From contig LVLI01000416.1 in assembly GCA_001687465.1 (NCBI GenBank), forward strand, positions 1-12,761: 12,761 bases of DNA. The letters run 5' to 3'. Positions 1 to 8,406 of the stretch are shown here, one piece after another. The translations under genes were made by a program, and so were the position numbers. How positions within the stretch are numbered: position 1 is the stretch's first letter; every line of letters starts with the position of its first letter. A model generated the notes under the pieces. The model saw only the letters and a program-made list of their open reading frames with translations, did no database searches and was not told the DNA's origin. Source of the stretch: Halocafeteria seosinensis. Its lineage: Eukaryota; Sar; Bigyra; Bicosoecida.

Positions 1-700
1 CGACAGGAATTCTGACCTGCTTGCCACCCCGTATGACTCGGCACTGTTGTGCCATCATTTTGCTGAAGGATCCCATGACTTCTCCACTGTGTCTCTCTTG
101 AAAATAGCCAATGGTGGTATTCAGCAGCACAATGAAGACGAGCACCAAGCATAGATAGAGGTTGAGTTCGTCATCACGGTCGATCAAGAACGCCACCAGT
201 GAGAGCAGTGCCGCACCCAGGAGCATGAGCATAAACATATTGGTCAAATGGAGCAAAAATTTCAGCCATTCCGGCTTCCTATGTGGAGGAGTTAATCGAT
301 TCGGTCCATCCTGAGCCAATTTGTCTTGCGCTGTCTCCGACGACAACCCTCGGGATTCTGCGGGATTTTCCGTGTCAATATGAGTGTTCAATCCCGACTT
401 CAACGCAGACAAAGTCATCTGATGCTCGACGACATCGTAGTCGGTGGTCTCCTCTTCCGGTTGTTTCTGGGATTTTTTTTGAATTCCTCCTCCGGAAGTG
501 GTCAGCGGAGTGTGGGGAGCTGCTGCGCCTGCAGCTCCTTCGTCTCCCAAGACGGCACTTCCCTGGGACGACTGACGCACACGGACGGAGATATCGTCCA
601 CATGTTGTTGTGGGGGTGTCGAATGTGTATGGGGAGAAGAAGAAGAAGGGGTGATATCTTCCTGAGGTGGTGGTGACCCCGGACCGGCGCCAGAGGACAT
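1..700 (-). CDS. Na+/K+-ATPase-like P-type (class IIC) cation pump, N-terminal part, truncated by window edge
   Basis: The reverse strand from the ATG at 700-698 is open for 233 codons to the left edge, with no intron so far. An in-frame TAA lies at 712-710, just upstream, which supports this start. Residues 1 to about 95 are Ser/Pro/Gln/Gly-rich, with a poly-Ser run, and look disordered. Residues about 118-150 carry the cation-ATPase N-terminal module, including DGPNRLTPPHRKPEWLKF, very close to the matching Na+/K+-ATPase alpha segment. Hydrophobic segments at about 155-173 (TM1) and 180-199 (TM2) follow; GYFQER and the FSKMMAQQCRVIRGGK stretch begin the actuator domain. The family pumps Na+ (or H+) against K+ across the plasma membrane using ATP through a phospho-aspartate. 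That aspartate (DKTG), the ATP site and the ion-binding helices lie outside the window, so ion specificity and integrity are unproven. The low-complexity N-terminal extension is longer than in animal alpha subunits. Confidence 0.93.
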   Translation of the reverse strand, partial: MSSGAGPGSPPPQEDITPSSSSPHTHSTPPQQHVDDISVRVRQSSQGSAVLGDEGAAGAAAPHTPLTTSGGGIQKKSQKQPEEETTDYDVVEHQMTLSALKSGLNTHIDTENPAESRGLSSETAQDKLAQDGPNRLTPPHRKPEWLKFLLHLTNMFMLMLLGAALLSLVAFLIDRDDELNLYLCLVLVFIVLLNTTIGYFQERHSGEVMGSFSKMMAQQCRVIRGGKQVRIPV

Positions 701-820
701 TTCAAGCTCTTATTCCACACTAACGACACACTCTAAAGCATGTGTGAGGCGTCGAGGATACAGATACAAACTATGTGCACCTTCTTTGGCGACATGGAAC
801 CGAAAACATGACTAGTTTAA

Positions 821-827
821 ATTTATA
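821..827 (-). promoter_or_regulatory. Possible TATA-like box upstream of the pump gene
   Basis: Read on the minus strand this is TATAAAT, about 120 bp upstream of the pump ATG and inside a locally AT-rich patch (about 812-842). Position and orientation would suit a core promoter, but a single AT-rich heptamer in an AT-rich patch is weak evidence and no initiator element was identified. Confidence 0.25.
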
Positions 828-1384
828 ACGTGTATAATATAATTCCACCCAATGCCAACACGACAATCTTTTATTGCGTGACCCAAAGAGATCCCAAGGA
901 TGCACATTACGCTACGCCATGCAGTCCAAGAGCGTCACGGTGCCATCCCACCGCCGCCCCACAACTGACTGGTCGGAGCAAAGCAGAAAATGCCAATAGT
1001 CGAACAAAGGAGGAGCTCGAGAACGAGAGCTCATCATACAATATAATGGTCTATGAGCGAGCAATCAGCAATCGTCACCAATCCATGGACAGAGCGTGCC
1101 TATATCCTGTCCTGCCACCTGTGTGAAAGAGCTGTGTGCGCAAGGGCTTTACAAAGGTACAACCGGTCCATTGCCGGGACCGGCCCCTGCCCCCTCGGCT
1201 CGGGATATACCGGTACGGTCGCGATGTCGGCCGCAGAACCTAGAAGGAGAAATTGAAACCAGGAGCACCCTGGGCAACAGCCTGTATCCTCTGGTGTCTC
1301 GGTTCCATACACGCCGGGTCAGAATCATCTTTCATGGGTACCAAATCGGAAATGTAGCATACTATCCTTCATTAACGTCGGCTA

Positions 1385-1586
1385 CCTCCCGCCCCCTGAG
1401 GCAGCTTTGTGAATGTCGCCCAAGAACAAAAAAAAAGGTTTTAAAGGGGGCCTACGGGGCATGGGAAACCAAGCCTAGCCCGGAAAATCGGGCTTCCGCT
1501 CTCCCAAGTTTATCCCCTCCGTTTCCCCGCCCCCGGACGGGGGTTGGGGCGGGAGGAATGTTTGGGAGGAGAGGTAGTTTTTAAAG
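1385..1586. repeat. GC-rich imperfect palindrome with G-quadruplex-like tract, flanked by an 8-bp direct repeat
   Basis: C-rich DNA at about 1499-1535 is mirrored by G-rich DNA at about 1539-1573: the CTCTCCC...CCCGCCCCC arm pairs imperfectly with GGGGGTTGGGGCGGGAGG...GGGAGGAGAG. The 11-mer CCTCCCGCCCC (1385-1395) is exactly complementary to GGGGCGGGAGG (1546-1556). G-runs at 1539-1543, 1546-1549, 1551-1553 and 1564-1566 (last loop 10 nt) resemble a G-quadruplex motif. TTTTAAAG occurs at 1439-1446 and again at 1579-1586, bracketing 132 bp. The block could be a small non-autonomous insertion with a target duplication, a regulatory or replication-blocking structure, or chance GC-rich sequence. 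Confidence 0.4.
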
Positions 1587-1719
1587 CGGGAGAATTGATA
1601 TAAACGTCGACGTTTCATGCTTCAAACGATGTTCTGTTTTTAATAGAATGTATGTGAAAACTGCTGAATGGAGGATGGGAAATTTTCTGCCACGATGATG
1701 TGTATCTACCCGAGGCAAG

Positions 1720-2062
1720 TGCAGGAACGAATGCACGCTTAACGGCCACGGAGTGCGCCACGATTGTAGCCCACATCTTGCATTTCCATGGGTAATAAAT
1801 TGATAGGAGGATGGGGAAAGCGTTAGCCAATGCTGCATCATCCAGTGGAAGCTAGTAGTAATCGAAACAATGCGCCAGTCTCCTCCAAACTCCGGTTGTG
1901 AACGTTAGGCACCGTGTCGATCGAATGCATACATCTTCCATGTTATGCAAACTGATGCCCCCTCCCTTCGGGATACAGGAAGATGTATTACTTAACCGGA
2001 ATTTGCTGTTGTACCGATTGAGAGTATGCTGATGGGTTCGGGATCCCCTCATGAGTGGCAGG
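1720..2062 (+). repeat. Direct repeat, copy 1 (about 343 bp)
   Basis: This stretch is closely similar, in the same orientation, to 3595-3926. Both begin with TGCAGGAACGAATG and share long exact tracts such as TAACGGCCACGGAGTGCG, AGTGGAAGCTAGTAGTAATC and GATGCCCCCTCCCTTCGGGA, ending at CTCATGAGTGGCAGG. By eye they are roughly 85-90% identical. Copy 1 carries about 11-13 extra bases near 1906-1925. Weaker similarity may continue to about 2087 (GTGTTCGCA). No reading frame is conserved between the copies, so the repeat looks non-coding, most likely a terminal or subterminal part of a transposable element. Flanks show no obvious target duplication. Confidence 0.85.
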
Positions 2063-3594
2063 TTGGCCTTTCGGATCGTGTTCGCAGCAATCCGTCATTG
2101 ACACTTCCTCGTTTTGACTGCGTCTCTTTTCCAAAATTGCCTTGGACTTTGCTTTCCTTGTTTCTTTTCAATTATAGTCTCTTTAGAGCCGTACTAGCGT
2201 GCGACGAACAAACGGAAACACCGGTATCTCAGGAAGAAACAGGCAAGTCCCCAACCAGCGAACAGTGGTTGTAGCCGGTACTAAAGGACGTCGACATGCG
2301 ATGAGCGATGTGTTAAAGAATTCAATTTGACAGGCTCGACAAACTTGTGAGACTAGGATCACTGCTACGATCCATGAATCTGCTACAATAGCCCTTCCAT
2401 CTCAGTGTGGTTTTTCATTGTTTTTGGTGAAGATGATGGGATTCCAGAGAGAAACAGTCAACGGTTGTCCCTAGCAGTGCTCGCTGGAAATTACAGAATG
2501 GGGAAATTCAGCCGCGCGTTTGAGCATCGTTGTCCCTCGAATGGGCGACTATAGCAAATATATCCAACGTGCTTCCCGTGTTGACAGATTTTCCAAGTTG
2601 GGCCTTCAAGGAATCTACAGCAGAGCGGGTATAGCAAAGATCATCACCATTTCCTGACAGCAAAACACGAAGGCGATTAGTAAAACCCAGACTAGTAACA
2701 AGCTGGGATGCAATCAATCAACGCGCATACGCAGTGTTGAACTCGATACTAGTGAAATATCGCGGAAGTGGCTGACTTTCTTGGTGAGGTTCCCAATATG
2801 ACCAAGTAGCTTATAGCACCTTCATGGAGAAGTGACCGAAGTTGTGAGCACCTAGTGCAACGCGCCGAAGATTTCTATTGCACAGAAGCCGACCAGACCT
2901 GAGGAATGTTTGCTGTCTCACACTGGAAGATAAACGTGCTGTATTTGTTTGATATGATAAGGCAGCAAAAAAAACGGAGTGACACTACGGGCAGTTGACA
3001 ACAACAGTCGCGCATATATGAAGACTTAAACTGTGAGTATAGAAGTAGTCAGGATAAGGCAAACAGGACATCACATTCCCTGCGCTGTGCCTCGAATATC
3101 ATCCGCAGTCATATCACCAATGCCCAATGGAGTTTACTAGATAGGGGTGGAGCCAATTGCGCACAGTACGGCGGCGTCCATCCTGATACTTTACCACTAT
3201 ATTTATGTGTTATATCCTTACGGAGGGAGGACTACATTGTACCGCTGGATGAAGATTAACAAAGCACTTGTGCAGCATAGTCGCTTGAAGAAATCGGTCT
3301 GAAAAAGATTCCTTCGCTTGACATGGAGGCCAGGTATTATGAATCCCCAACTGCAACTTGATAAAAATCCCGCAGTTTGTGTTTTATCAGTTGATTCTTT
3401 GGCAATGCATCGTTTTGCCTCCCCGGCACGTCCCTGCTCAAGACGACGTAGAATGAAAGTTGTCCAGCAACTTGGAGGCAACTCCCGTGTCCTCGAGACT
3501 CTTCTTGATTCGTCCGAAGTGGTTATGCTTGCTACTTCTTAAAGAACTGTCAACGCCCTGCACCCCACCTGCAGATACACGATTGATTATCTTT
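2063..3594. other. Spacer between the two direct repeats, no recognised gene
   Basis: About 1.5 kb without a supported gene. Several open frames of 60-90 codons occur on both strands. The most protein-like are a minus-strand stretch at about 2508-2717, which has no ATG start, and a plus-strand stretch at about 3318-3542 ending in an Arg-rich then Leu/Val-rich tail. Neither matches a family I recognise and neither has a paralogous copy in the window. The stretch could be the internal part of a degenerate element bounded by the two repeats, or unrelated intergenic DNA. No primer-binding site, polypurine tract, gag/pol motif or RNA gene was recognised. Confidence 0.55.
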
Positions 3595-3926
3595 TGCAGG
3601 AACGAATGAAACGCTTAACGGCCACGGAGTGCGCACCGATTGTAGCCCACATCTTGCATTTTCATGGGTAATAAATTGATAGAAGGATAGGAAAAAGGTT
3701 AGCCAATCCTGCATCATCCAGTGGAAGCTAGTAGTAATCGCAACAATGCACCAGTCTCCTCGAAACTACGGCTGTGAACATTAGGTCCGATGCATATCTT
3801 TCATGCTATGCAAACTGATGCCCCCTCCCTTCGGGATACAGGAAGATGCATTACTTAACAGGTATTTGCTGTTGTACCGACTGAGTGTGTGCTTGATGGG
3901 TTAGGGACCCTCTCATGAGTGGCAGG
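3595..3926 (+). repeat. Direct repeat, copy 2 (about 332 bp)
   Basis: Second copy of the repeat at 1720-2062, in the same orientation, with the same ends (TGCAGGAACGAATG ... GAGTGGCAGG), scattered substitutions and a deletion of about 11-13 bp in its middle. It lies about 0.4 kb downstream of the stop codon of the minus-strand transposase. A plausible reading is that the repeat belongs to the 3' flank of that element family and that copy 1 is a remnant of another insertion or of a tandem duplication. This is inference; only the sequence similarity is seen. Confidence 0.85.
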
Positions 3927-4320
3927 AGCTGACAGTGTTGCTTTCCGGGTGGTGTTCGCAAATTTGGGGTAACTGTACAGAACGACCACATGCTTCTTTC
4001 CCCTCTTACCTGATCCAAAGCTGCGTTTCGAAGTGCTGGACGGCATGTTCCGAACTTTTTCACGAGCAGTTCCTGCGGTAGGAACGCCAGTTGACGTTCC
4101 CCTCGGCGACTTCTTCCTGGAACGCAGCTGGATGACCTGCCGCTACATTGGGAAACACTTGGTGCGCTCTTTTCAACTTGTTGGACGGAACTTCCAGTCT
4201 TATGAATGGTCGCTGGACTCGAAGATTTCTTCTTGGCAACGGTGGACTTTGCTTCACTGGTTTGTTCTCGGTACTTAGTTTTCCAGCCAGTCCTGGGAAT
4301 CACCCTAACCGGAGCTACTG
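3927..4320. other. Downstream flank of the minus-strand transposase
   Basis: About 394 bp between direct repeat copy 2 and the transposase stop codon. Overlapping open frames exist on both strands. The longest (minus, about 4303-3851) would encode a basic, Ser-rich peptide with no recognised domain, and it lies in a different frame from the transposase. It could be 3' UTR, a decayed tail of the transposase, or an unused terminal region. No canonical AATAAA signal was found on the minus strand here. A short match (TGGACTTTGCTT, about 4244-4255) recurs at about 2143-2154 beyond copy 1, a weak hint that the duplicated segment once extended further. Confidence 0.45.
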
Positions 4321-7300
4321 TTACTGACTGTCAAACGAAAGAAGGGAGCATTTTTTTCGGTAATTGTCATCTTGATGAATTTTCCGCATTGTCTCATAAA
4401 GCCATTCCCTCGTATTTGGTACATTGACAGAAATATTCAACTTGGACTCAGCGATTACATCCTCCAGCCTATTTTCTTTGAATCGATGCAGGACTGCCTC
4501 CACGAACCTCACAACGAAAATGCCGCAATCGATCCCATTGCCCTGTTGTGGCACATCGATACGATGGTAGGCTACCAGTGGGAGCTCTTCGGGCAGAATG
4601 TCATGAGCTTCCCCCCATTTCATCTTGTACAGGTGGCTGAGCCGGTAGCCTATGGTTTCCATAGGATGTAACATCTTGGAATCGAGGAACAGCATCGGCA
4701 TGGGGGCTGCGGGATCTCCAAGTTTCTTTGGAAACAAAACGACAAGCGAAAAGTGGCTTGCATGATAAATAGGGATTATTGCAACCTCTTTACTTAAATC
4801 GTCTCTTTGGAGATGACGACAAGCGTCCGCATCCGTACCTCCTATAATGCACTGATAGAAAAGGCTGGTAAAGATTCGTACCTTGGCAAACTGGCGAGGA
4901 GAAAGTACGCGCCTTACGATATATAAGAGGGATACGTCCAACATACTGTCGGTTAACCATCGTAGCGGGCGTAGGGTTAACATATCTCTGATCGAAAGGG
5001 ATATCCTGGTGTGTCGTAGCTGAGGTGGAGGAAGCCCAACTCCTGGGTGTTCTTGTAGGAATTCTCGCAGCTCATCTTCAGTCTGCCACGTGTAAGGGAA
5101 TGGTCGAAGTTTTTGCTGCAGCGTACCTTCTGTCAGGTCCTCACGGTTGATTGCTTTGAACTGTTCATACGGACGTAGTGGCCAATCGGGTTCTACTTCT
5201 AGCTCATGGGTGGCCAATGAGGCTTGCGTGGAACTGTTCCGTTCGAGTTCTACTTCTGGCTCATGGGTGGGCAATGACGCTTGCATGGAACTGCTCCGTT
5301 CGGGTCCTACTTCCGGCTCATGAGTGGTCAGCGAGTCTTGAGTGCTACTACTATACCGGTCACGCGCCTTTCTTTTTTGCTCCTGCCGCTTTCTGAAGGA
5401 GACAATGGGAGCACGGAACAGTTGTCCTTTCTGTTCATCTCGCTTGTAGCGCTTGGCAATGTCAACTCTCTGCTTATTAAATATCCGCTTGGTGTGATGA
5501 ACCTCCGCGAAGAGCTCGTGCGGGAGGTCAAGATTATTGGATAATGGTTGGATTTCGTTGTCTTTGCTAATATCCGCATATTCCTCCTTTGCTGTGCCCT
5601 TATCCCATAGAGGAGAAGTATCAGATTTGTCGCTGGTCTGCTCAGTAGGATGGCCCAAACATTTGCCTGTGGATCTCTGACTCGACCCGTCGGCTGGGTG
5701 CACCTCATCGTCCTCTGCCGCATGCGCTACACCGTCTTCCCGGATTCGTTTTGATCCTCGTATATTCGATGCAGGGGCCATTTTGACACAGGACACTCGA
5801 GTGTCTCGACGGCATTTGACTGTCTCGTTGAACTCGTTTGGCCATCTCTCTGTGTCGATTGCTTGACACTCTGGAGCGTGTGGGAACGAGAGCAGTTCAA
5901 GCTGCCTTCGTTCTCTTGCCTTAGTGTTTACCGTGCGCATCTTTTGGAAAATTTCCTCGCACTCAGTAACAAAATCAGCTCCACAGATTTCTTTATTTCG
6001 CAGGATGAATCTAGAAACATGTTTGTAAACGTCTATAACCGGATCGAAAAACGAAGATGCTCCAACCCCAACCGTGTCGCCTATTCGTCGCGCTGCTCTA
6101 CCTGCCGCTAATTTCGAGCAAGTAGCCTTGTCTGCCTGCTCCCGGAGTCTCCTCGTGATGCCTTGCAGTAGACCATTGTCTTCCGAATACTCTGCGGGAG
6201 TGGGTGAAACGTCCTCTTTCTGCACATCCACGCTTGGGTCAGAGTGACGTTCTGCATGAGTCTCCTGTTTCAGGCAACTTGTTGGAACTTCGGCCGAACC
6301 CATATCTTGATGGACTTTCGCCTTGTGATTAATTCCTCCAGTATAGTTGTCTTCTATGCTGCTCTTTGCTTTGGTGCTTGCGCTTCGCTGTTCATCTTCA
6401 ACTTGGAGTCTTAACTTTCGTTCCTCCTCTTTCTTGAGGCATTTTTCGAAGATATTTAAGCACCTTTGTTTCTCGGAGCTGCGGACATGCGTTGGTTTCT
6501 TGCGAATGAAGCCACGCCGTTCAATGTATTCGAGAACCTCGGTAACAAAGTAAGTAACTGTAACCTCTCCTTTGTTATGCCCCTTTTCCTTTAAGTACCG
6601 TCTCAGGACCGCGTGGAACGACTCGCACCATATATTCGTCCTGGGAAGTCTGAGCAAGACTTCTAATGCGAGGTTGAGATACGCGTATTTGTCCGTTTGA
6701 TTCCACTTCTTGGCTCTGTGGGGAATGAGGAACGAGGAAATCACCCATTTCGTTACTCCTTCGTGAATGGATTCAATAAATTGGGCCATCTCCTGCTCCG
6801 GACGGTTGCTTATGCGGCGCCATGCGACGTAAATCGGTTCGCCATCGATGTCTACTGGATGGATTTCATTGAGATAATGCAGCATGTGACATTCTGCATC
6901 CATTCTTTGAGACAAGTCATCCAGTGTCTCGAAGGCTAGCATGAAGAAAATGTCTTTCATTTTGTCAACCGAATCCAGAGGAAGGCCGGACTTCCCAAGA
7001 CCCTTACCAAGCGCCCCAGCAAGATGCCATACGCATAAAGCGTGATGGACCCAAGGTAAAGCCCGGGGAATAGCCGCGGCGTACTGGGAAGCGTCGTCGG
7101 TGAGGAAGATACGGACATGCTCATCGAAACGGCATCCACACCTTTCTTCGAAGGCGACTTGCAACGTTTGAAGACAGAAAACCACTATATCTGCAGTTTC
7201 GCTAGTCAGCAGAACTTGGATGACTGGGACGGCGGGCTGGCTCTCCTTCTTAGCTACCACCGTGGTCAAGTGCACTGCGTCCTTGTATCCTGTTGGTTTG

Positions 7301-8406
7301 TGTGTTTTGTCCATTTGCAGCATACCTCCCAAACAGTTCTCTACCGTGGCTAGTTGTTCCTTGCTGCCGGTGATCATCAAGAATTCATCGTCAGGAACGG
7401 TAACCGGGCTCGTTGACGGGGTTTGGAGAATTCCCAAGGGATCAATCGGTTTCCTCCCTCTTCCTTTGTAAAAGAGGACAAAAGATGGTTCCAATGGGGA
7501 AGCCTTGTGCAGGTTTTCACACACGTAGCGTTCGAGTGCTCTCTCGTCCTCTGGCCCCAGGGTGATCGATACTTCTTCTTTATGGTAGGATAAGAACCGA
7601 TCCACCCCGAAAGCATCCAGAGTGAGGTCGGTGACGTGCGGAGCTGCTTTCGCCAATGTTCGATTGAACATTGTCGAGTAAGGCTCACTGACCTTATCGG
7701 CAAGTTCTGGTCGCCTGGTCACTCCTCGGTCGACCTCCGCGTGCAGTAGCGTCCGGGTTTGGCGTAACTGCACGGGTCCCTTCGGGGTGGCATTCCTGAC
7801 ACCAATCGGATGACCAAAATGTCCAGGGAATAAAGTTGCTGAAATGTGGTTACAGTTACTAACGAACTGCTGAGTGCTCGCGGTTTTACAGAAGGTGCGA
7901 ATGGTCGCATACTCAAGCGGCGATGCTCCAATTCGACTACCAGCTCCCTCTACGTAGGTTATTTCTGTCTTGACATGGCAAGGACATCCTTTGTCCAGGC
8001 CAACTGCACACCTCTCCGTAAAGTATCCTTTCTTTTCCTTTATATTTGATCCGCCTTGCGTCCTAACCAGACGTGTTCCGTATTTGACAAACAAACTGTC
8101 CAGCCACTGCGAGTAATCGGAGAGGGCGGACGATCCTGTGAAGAGTCGCTCGCTTTTGAGCTCATACTTCCATTCCGTTTTCGCAGTGACGCCATTAGGT
8201 TCCAAAACATCGATATCTATCGTATGGTTGTGCTGCAACCGCAGGTGCTCGTAAACGTCCTCCAGTCTGAACATTTGTTTCCCGCATCCTTCCGGGCATT
8301 GACGATGAAGCCCCTGATTTCCATCATGGGAATTCCGTTCATGCTTTCTTCTCCCGCCGTCGGTTTTGAATGCACGCATACATCCTGCAGCTCTACATAC
8401 GAACAT
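4321..8406 (-). CDS. C2H2 zinc finger - MULE DDE transposase - Ulp1-like cysteine protease fusion
   Basis: A 1361-residue uninterrupted frame. The start is the ATG at 8406-8404, which places the first zinc finger at the N-terminus exactly as in the divergent paralogue; the frame upstream has no ATG before an in-frame TAG at 8544-8542. Two C2H2 fingers: C4/C9/H22/H27 and C37/C41/H54/H59. After a cysteine-containing region (about 70-330) comes the MULE core: D366 in QMDKTHKPTGY, D437 in FLTDDASQY with downstream C458 and H461 (LCVWHL), and E595 in RTNIWCESF, a complete DDE set. A charged linker holds conserved blocks at about 755-834 and 960-992 and a 3 x 19-residue repeat (1017-1073). The C-terminus (about 1139-1325) is Ulp1/SENP-like: H1218 (HFSLVV), D1242 (LFLDSK), Q1288 and C1294 (PQQGNGIDCGIF). 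Expected roles, known from the families, are DNA binding, DNA cleavage and strand transfer, and SUMO/ubiquitin-like deconjugation in the nucleus. No frameshift is seen. Confidence 0.93.
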   Translation of the reverse strand: MFVCRAAGCMRAFKTDGGRRKHERNSHDGNQGLHRQCPEGCGKQMFRLEDVYEHLRLQHNHTIDIDVLEPNGVTAKTEWKYELKSERLFTGSSALSDYSQWLDSLFVKYGTRLVRTQGGSNIKEKKGYFTERCAVGLDKGCPCHVKTEITYVEGAGSRIGASPLEYATIRTFCKTASTQQFVSNCNHISATLFPGHFGHPIGVRNATPKGPVQLRQTRTLLHAEVDRGVTRRPELADKVSEPYSTMFNRTLAKAAPHVTDLTLDAFGVDRFLSYHKEEVSITLGPEDERALERYVCENLHKASPLEPSFVLFYKGRGRKPIDPLGILQTPSTSPVTVPDDEFLMITGSKEQLATVENCLGGMLQMDKTHKPTGYKDAVHLTTVVAKKESQPAVPVIQVLLTSETADIVVFCLQTLQVAFEERCGCRFDEHVRIFLTDDASQYAAAIPRALPWVHHALCVWHLAGALGKGLGKSGLPLDSVDKMKDIFFMLAFETLDDLSQRMDAECHMLHYLNEIHPVDIDGEPIYVAWRRISNRPEQEMAQFIESIHEGVTKWVISSFLIPHRAKKWNQTDKYAYLNLALEVLLRLPRTNIWCESFHAVLRRYLKEKGHNKGEVTVTYFVTEVLEYIERRGFIRKKPTHVRSSEKQRCLNIFEKCLKKEEERKLRLQVEDEQRSASTKAKSSIEDNYTGGINHKAKVHQDMGSAEVPTSCLKQETHAERHSDPSVDVQKEDVSPTPAEYSEDNGLLQGITRRLREQADKATCSKLAAGRAARRIGDTVGVGASSFFDPVIDVYKHVSRFILRNKEICGADFVTECEEIFQKMRTVNTKARERRQLELLSFPHAPECQAIDTERWPNEFNETVKCRRDTRVSCVKMAPASNIRGSKRIREDGVAHAAEDDEVHPADGSSQRSTGKCLGHPTEQTSDKSDTSPLWDKGTAKEEYADISKDNEIQPLSNNLDLPHELFAEVHHTKRIFNKQRVDIAKRYKRDEQKGQLFRAPIVSFRKRQEQKRKARDRYSSSTQDSLTTHEPEVGPERSSSMQASLPTHEPEVELERNSSTQASLATHELEVEPDWPLRPYEQFKAINREDLTEGTLQQKLRPFPYTWQTEDELREFLQEHPGVGLPPPQLRHTRISLSIRDMLTLRPLRWLTDSMLDVSLLYIVRRVLSPRQFAKVRIFTSLFYQCIIGGTDADACRHLQRDDLSKEVAIIPIYHASHFSLVVLFPKKLGDPAAPMPMLFLDSKMLHPMETIGYRLSHLYKMKWGEAHDILPEELPLVAYHRIDVPQQGNGIDCGIFVVRFVEAVLHRFKENRLEDVIAESKLNISVNVPNTREWLYETMRKIHQDDNYRKKCSLLSFDSQ
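5188..5358 (-). repeat. Three tandem 57-bp coding repeats in the minus transposase
   Basis: Three in-frame units at 5302-5358, 5245-5301 and 5188-5244 encode 19 residues each (residues 1017-1073), of the pattern R-x-S-S-x-Q-x-S-L-x-T-H-E-x-E-V-x-x-(E/D). They lie in the disordered linker just before the Ulp1 domain. Unit 1 of the protein (5302-5358) is the most diverged, which fits later duplication of the other two. The Ser/Thr-rich, acidic content suggests a flexible, possibly phosphorylated spacer; function is not known. A family member may differ in copy number. Confidence 0.9.

Larger units (their letters stand above)
701..1719. other. Intergenic region upstream of the pump gene
   Basis: No convincing gene is seen. 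Open frames here are short, overlap on both strands and encode compositionally random peptides. The stretch next to 700 should contain the 5' UTR and promoter of the minus-strand pump. Small structures visible: a perfect 7-bp inverted repeat around 1161-1185 (CCGGTCC, loop, GGACCGG); a GAGCTC pair separated by 8 bp near 1014-1034; and the GC-rich palindromic block near 1385-1586, listed separately. No tRNA-like A/B boxes or rRNA sequence were recognised. Confidence 0.6.

Noticed and set aside
283-729. Open frames on the plus strand and an alternative minus frame over the pump gene
   Set aside because: These are shadows of the clearly homologous pump frame; their translations are low-complexity with no domain.
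1096-1584. Plus-strand 162-codon frame in the intergenic region
   Set aside because: Composition follows local GC-rich sequence, the frame overlaps other frames on both strands, and no domain is recognisable.
2508-2717. Minus-strand frame with fairly protein-like composition
   Set aside because: It has no ATG (a stop directly precedes a TTG), no splice context that I can support and no recognised family.
3318-3542. Plus-strand 74-codon frame with an Arg-rich middle and hydrophobic tail
   Set aside because: Short, overlapped by an equally long frame on the other strand, with no family resemblance; best treated as chance or decayed sequence.
1720-3926. Calling the two repeats and their spacer an LTR retrotransposon
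   Set aside because: No matching target duplication, primer-binding site, polypurine tract or gag/pol coding remnant could be seen, so only the direct repeats are reported.
3851-4303. Minus-strand open frame of about 150 codons just downstream of the transposase, possibly a C-terminal exon
   Set aside because: It lies in a different frame, no splice pair gives an intron of sensible length (the nearest would be about 24 bp), it has no recognised domain, and its frame is not kept in the related repeat at 1720-2087.
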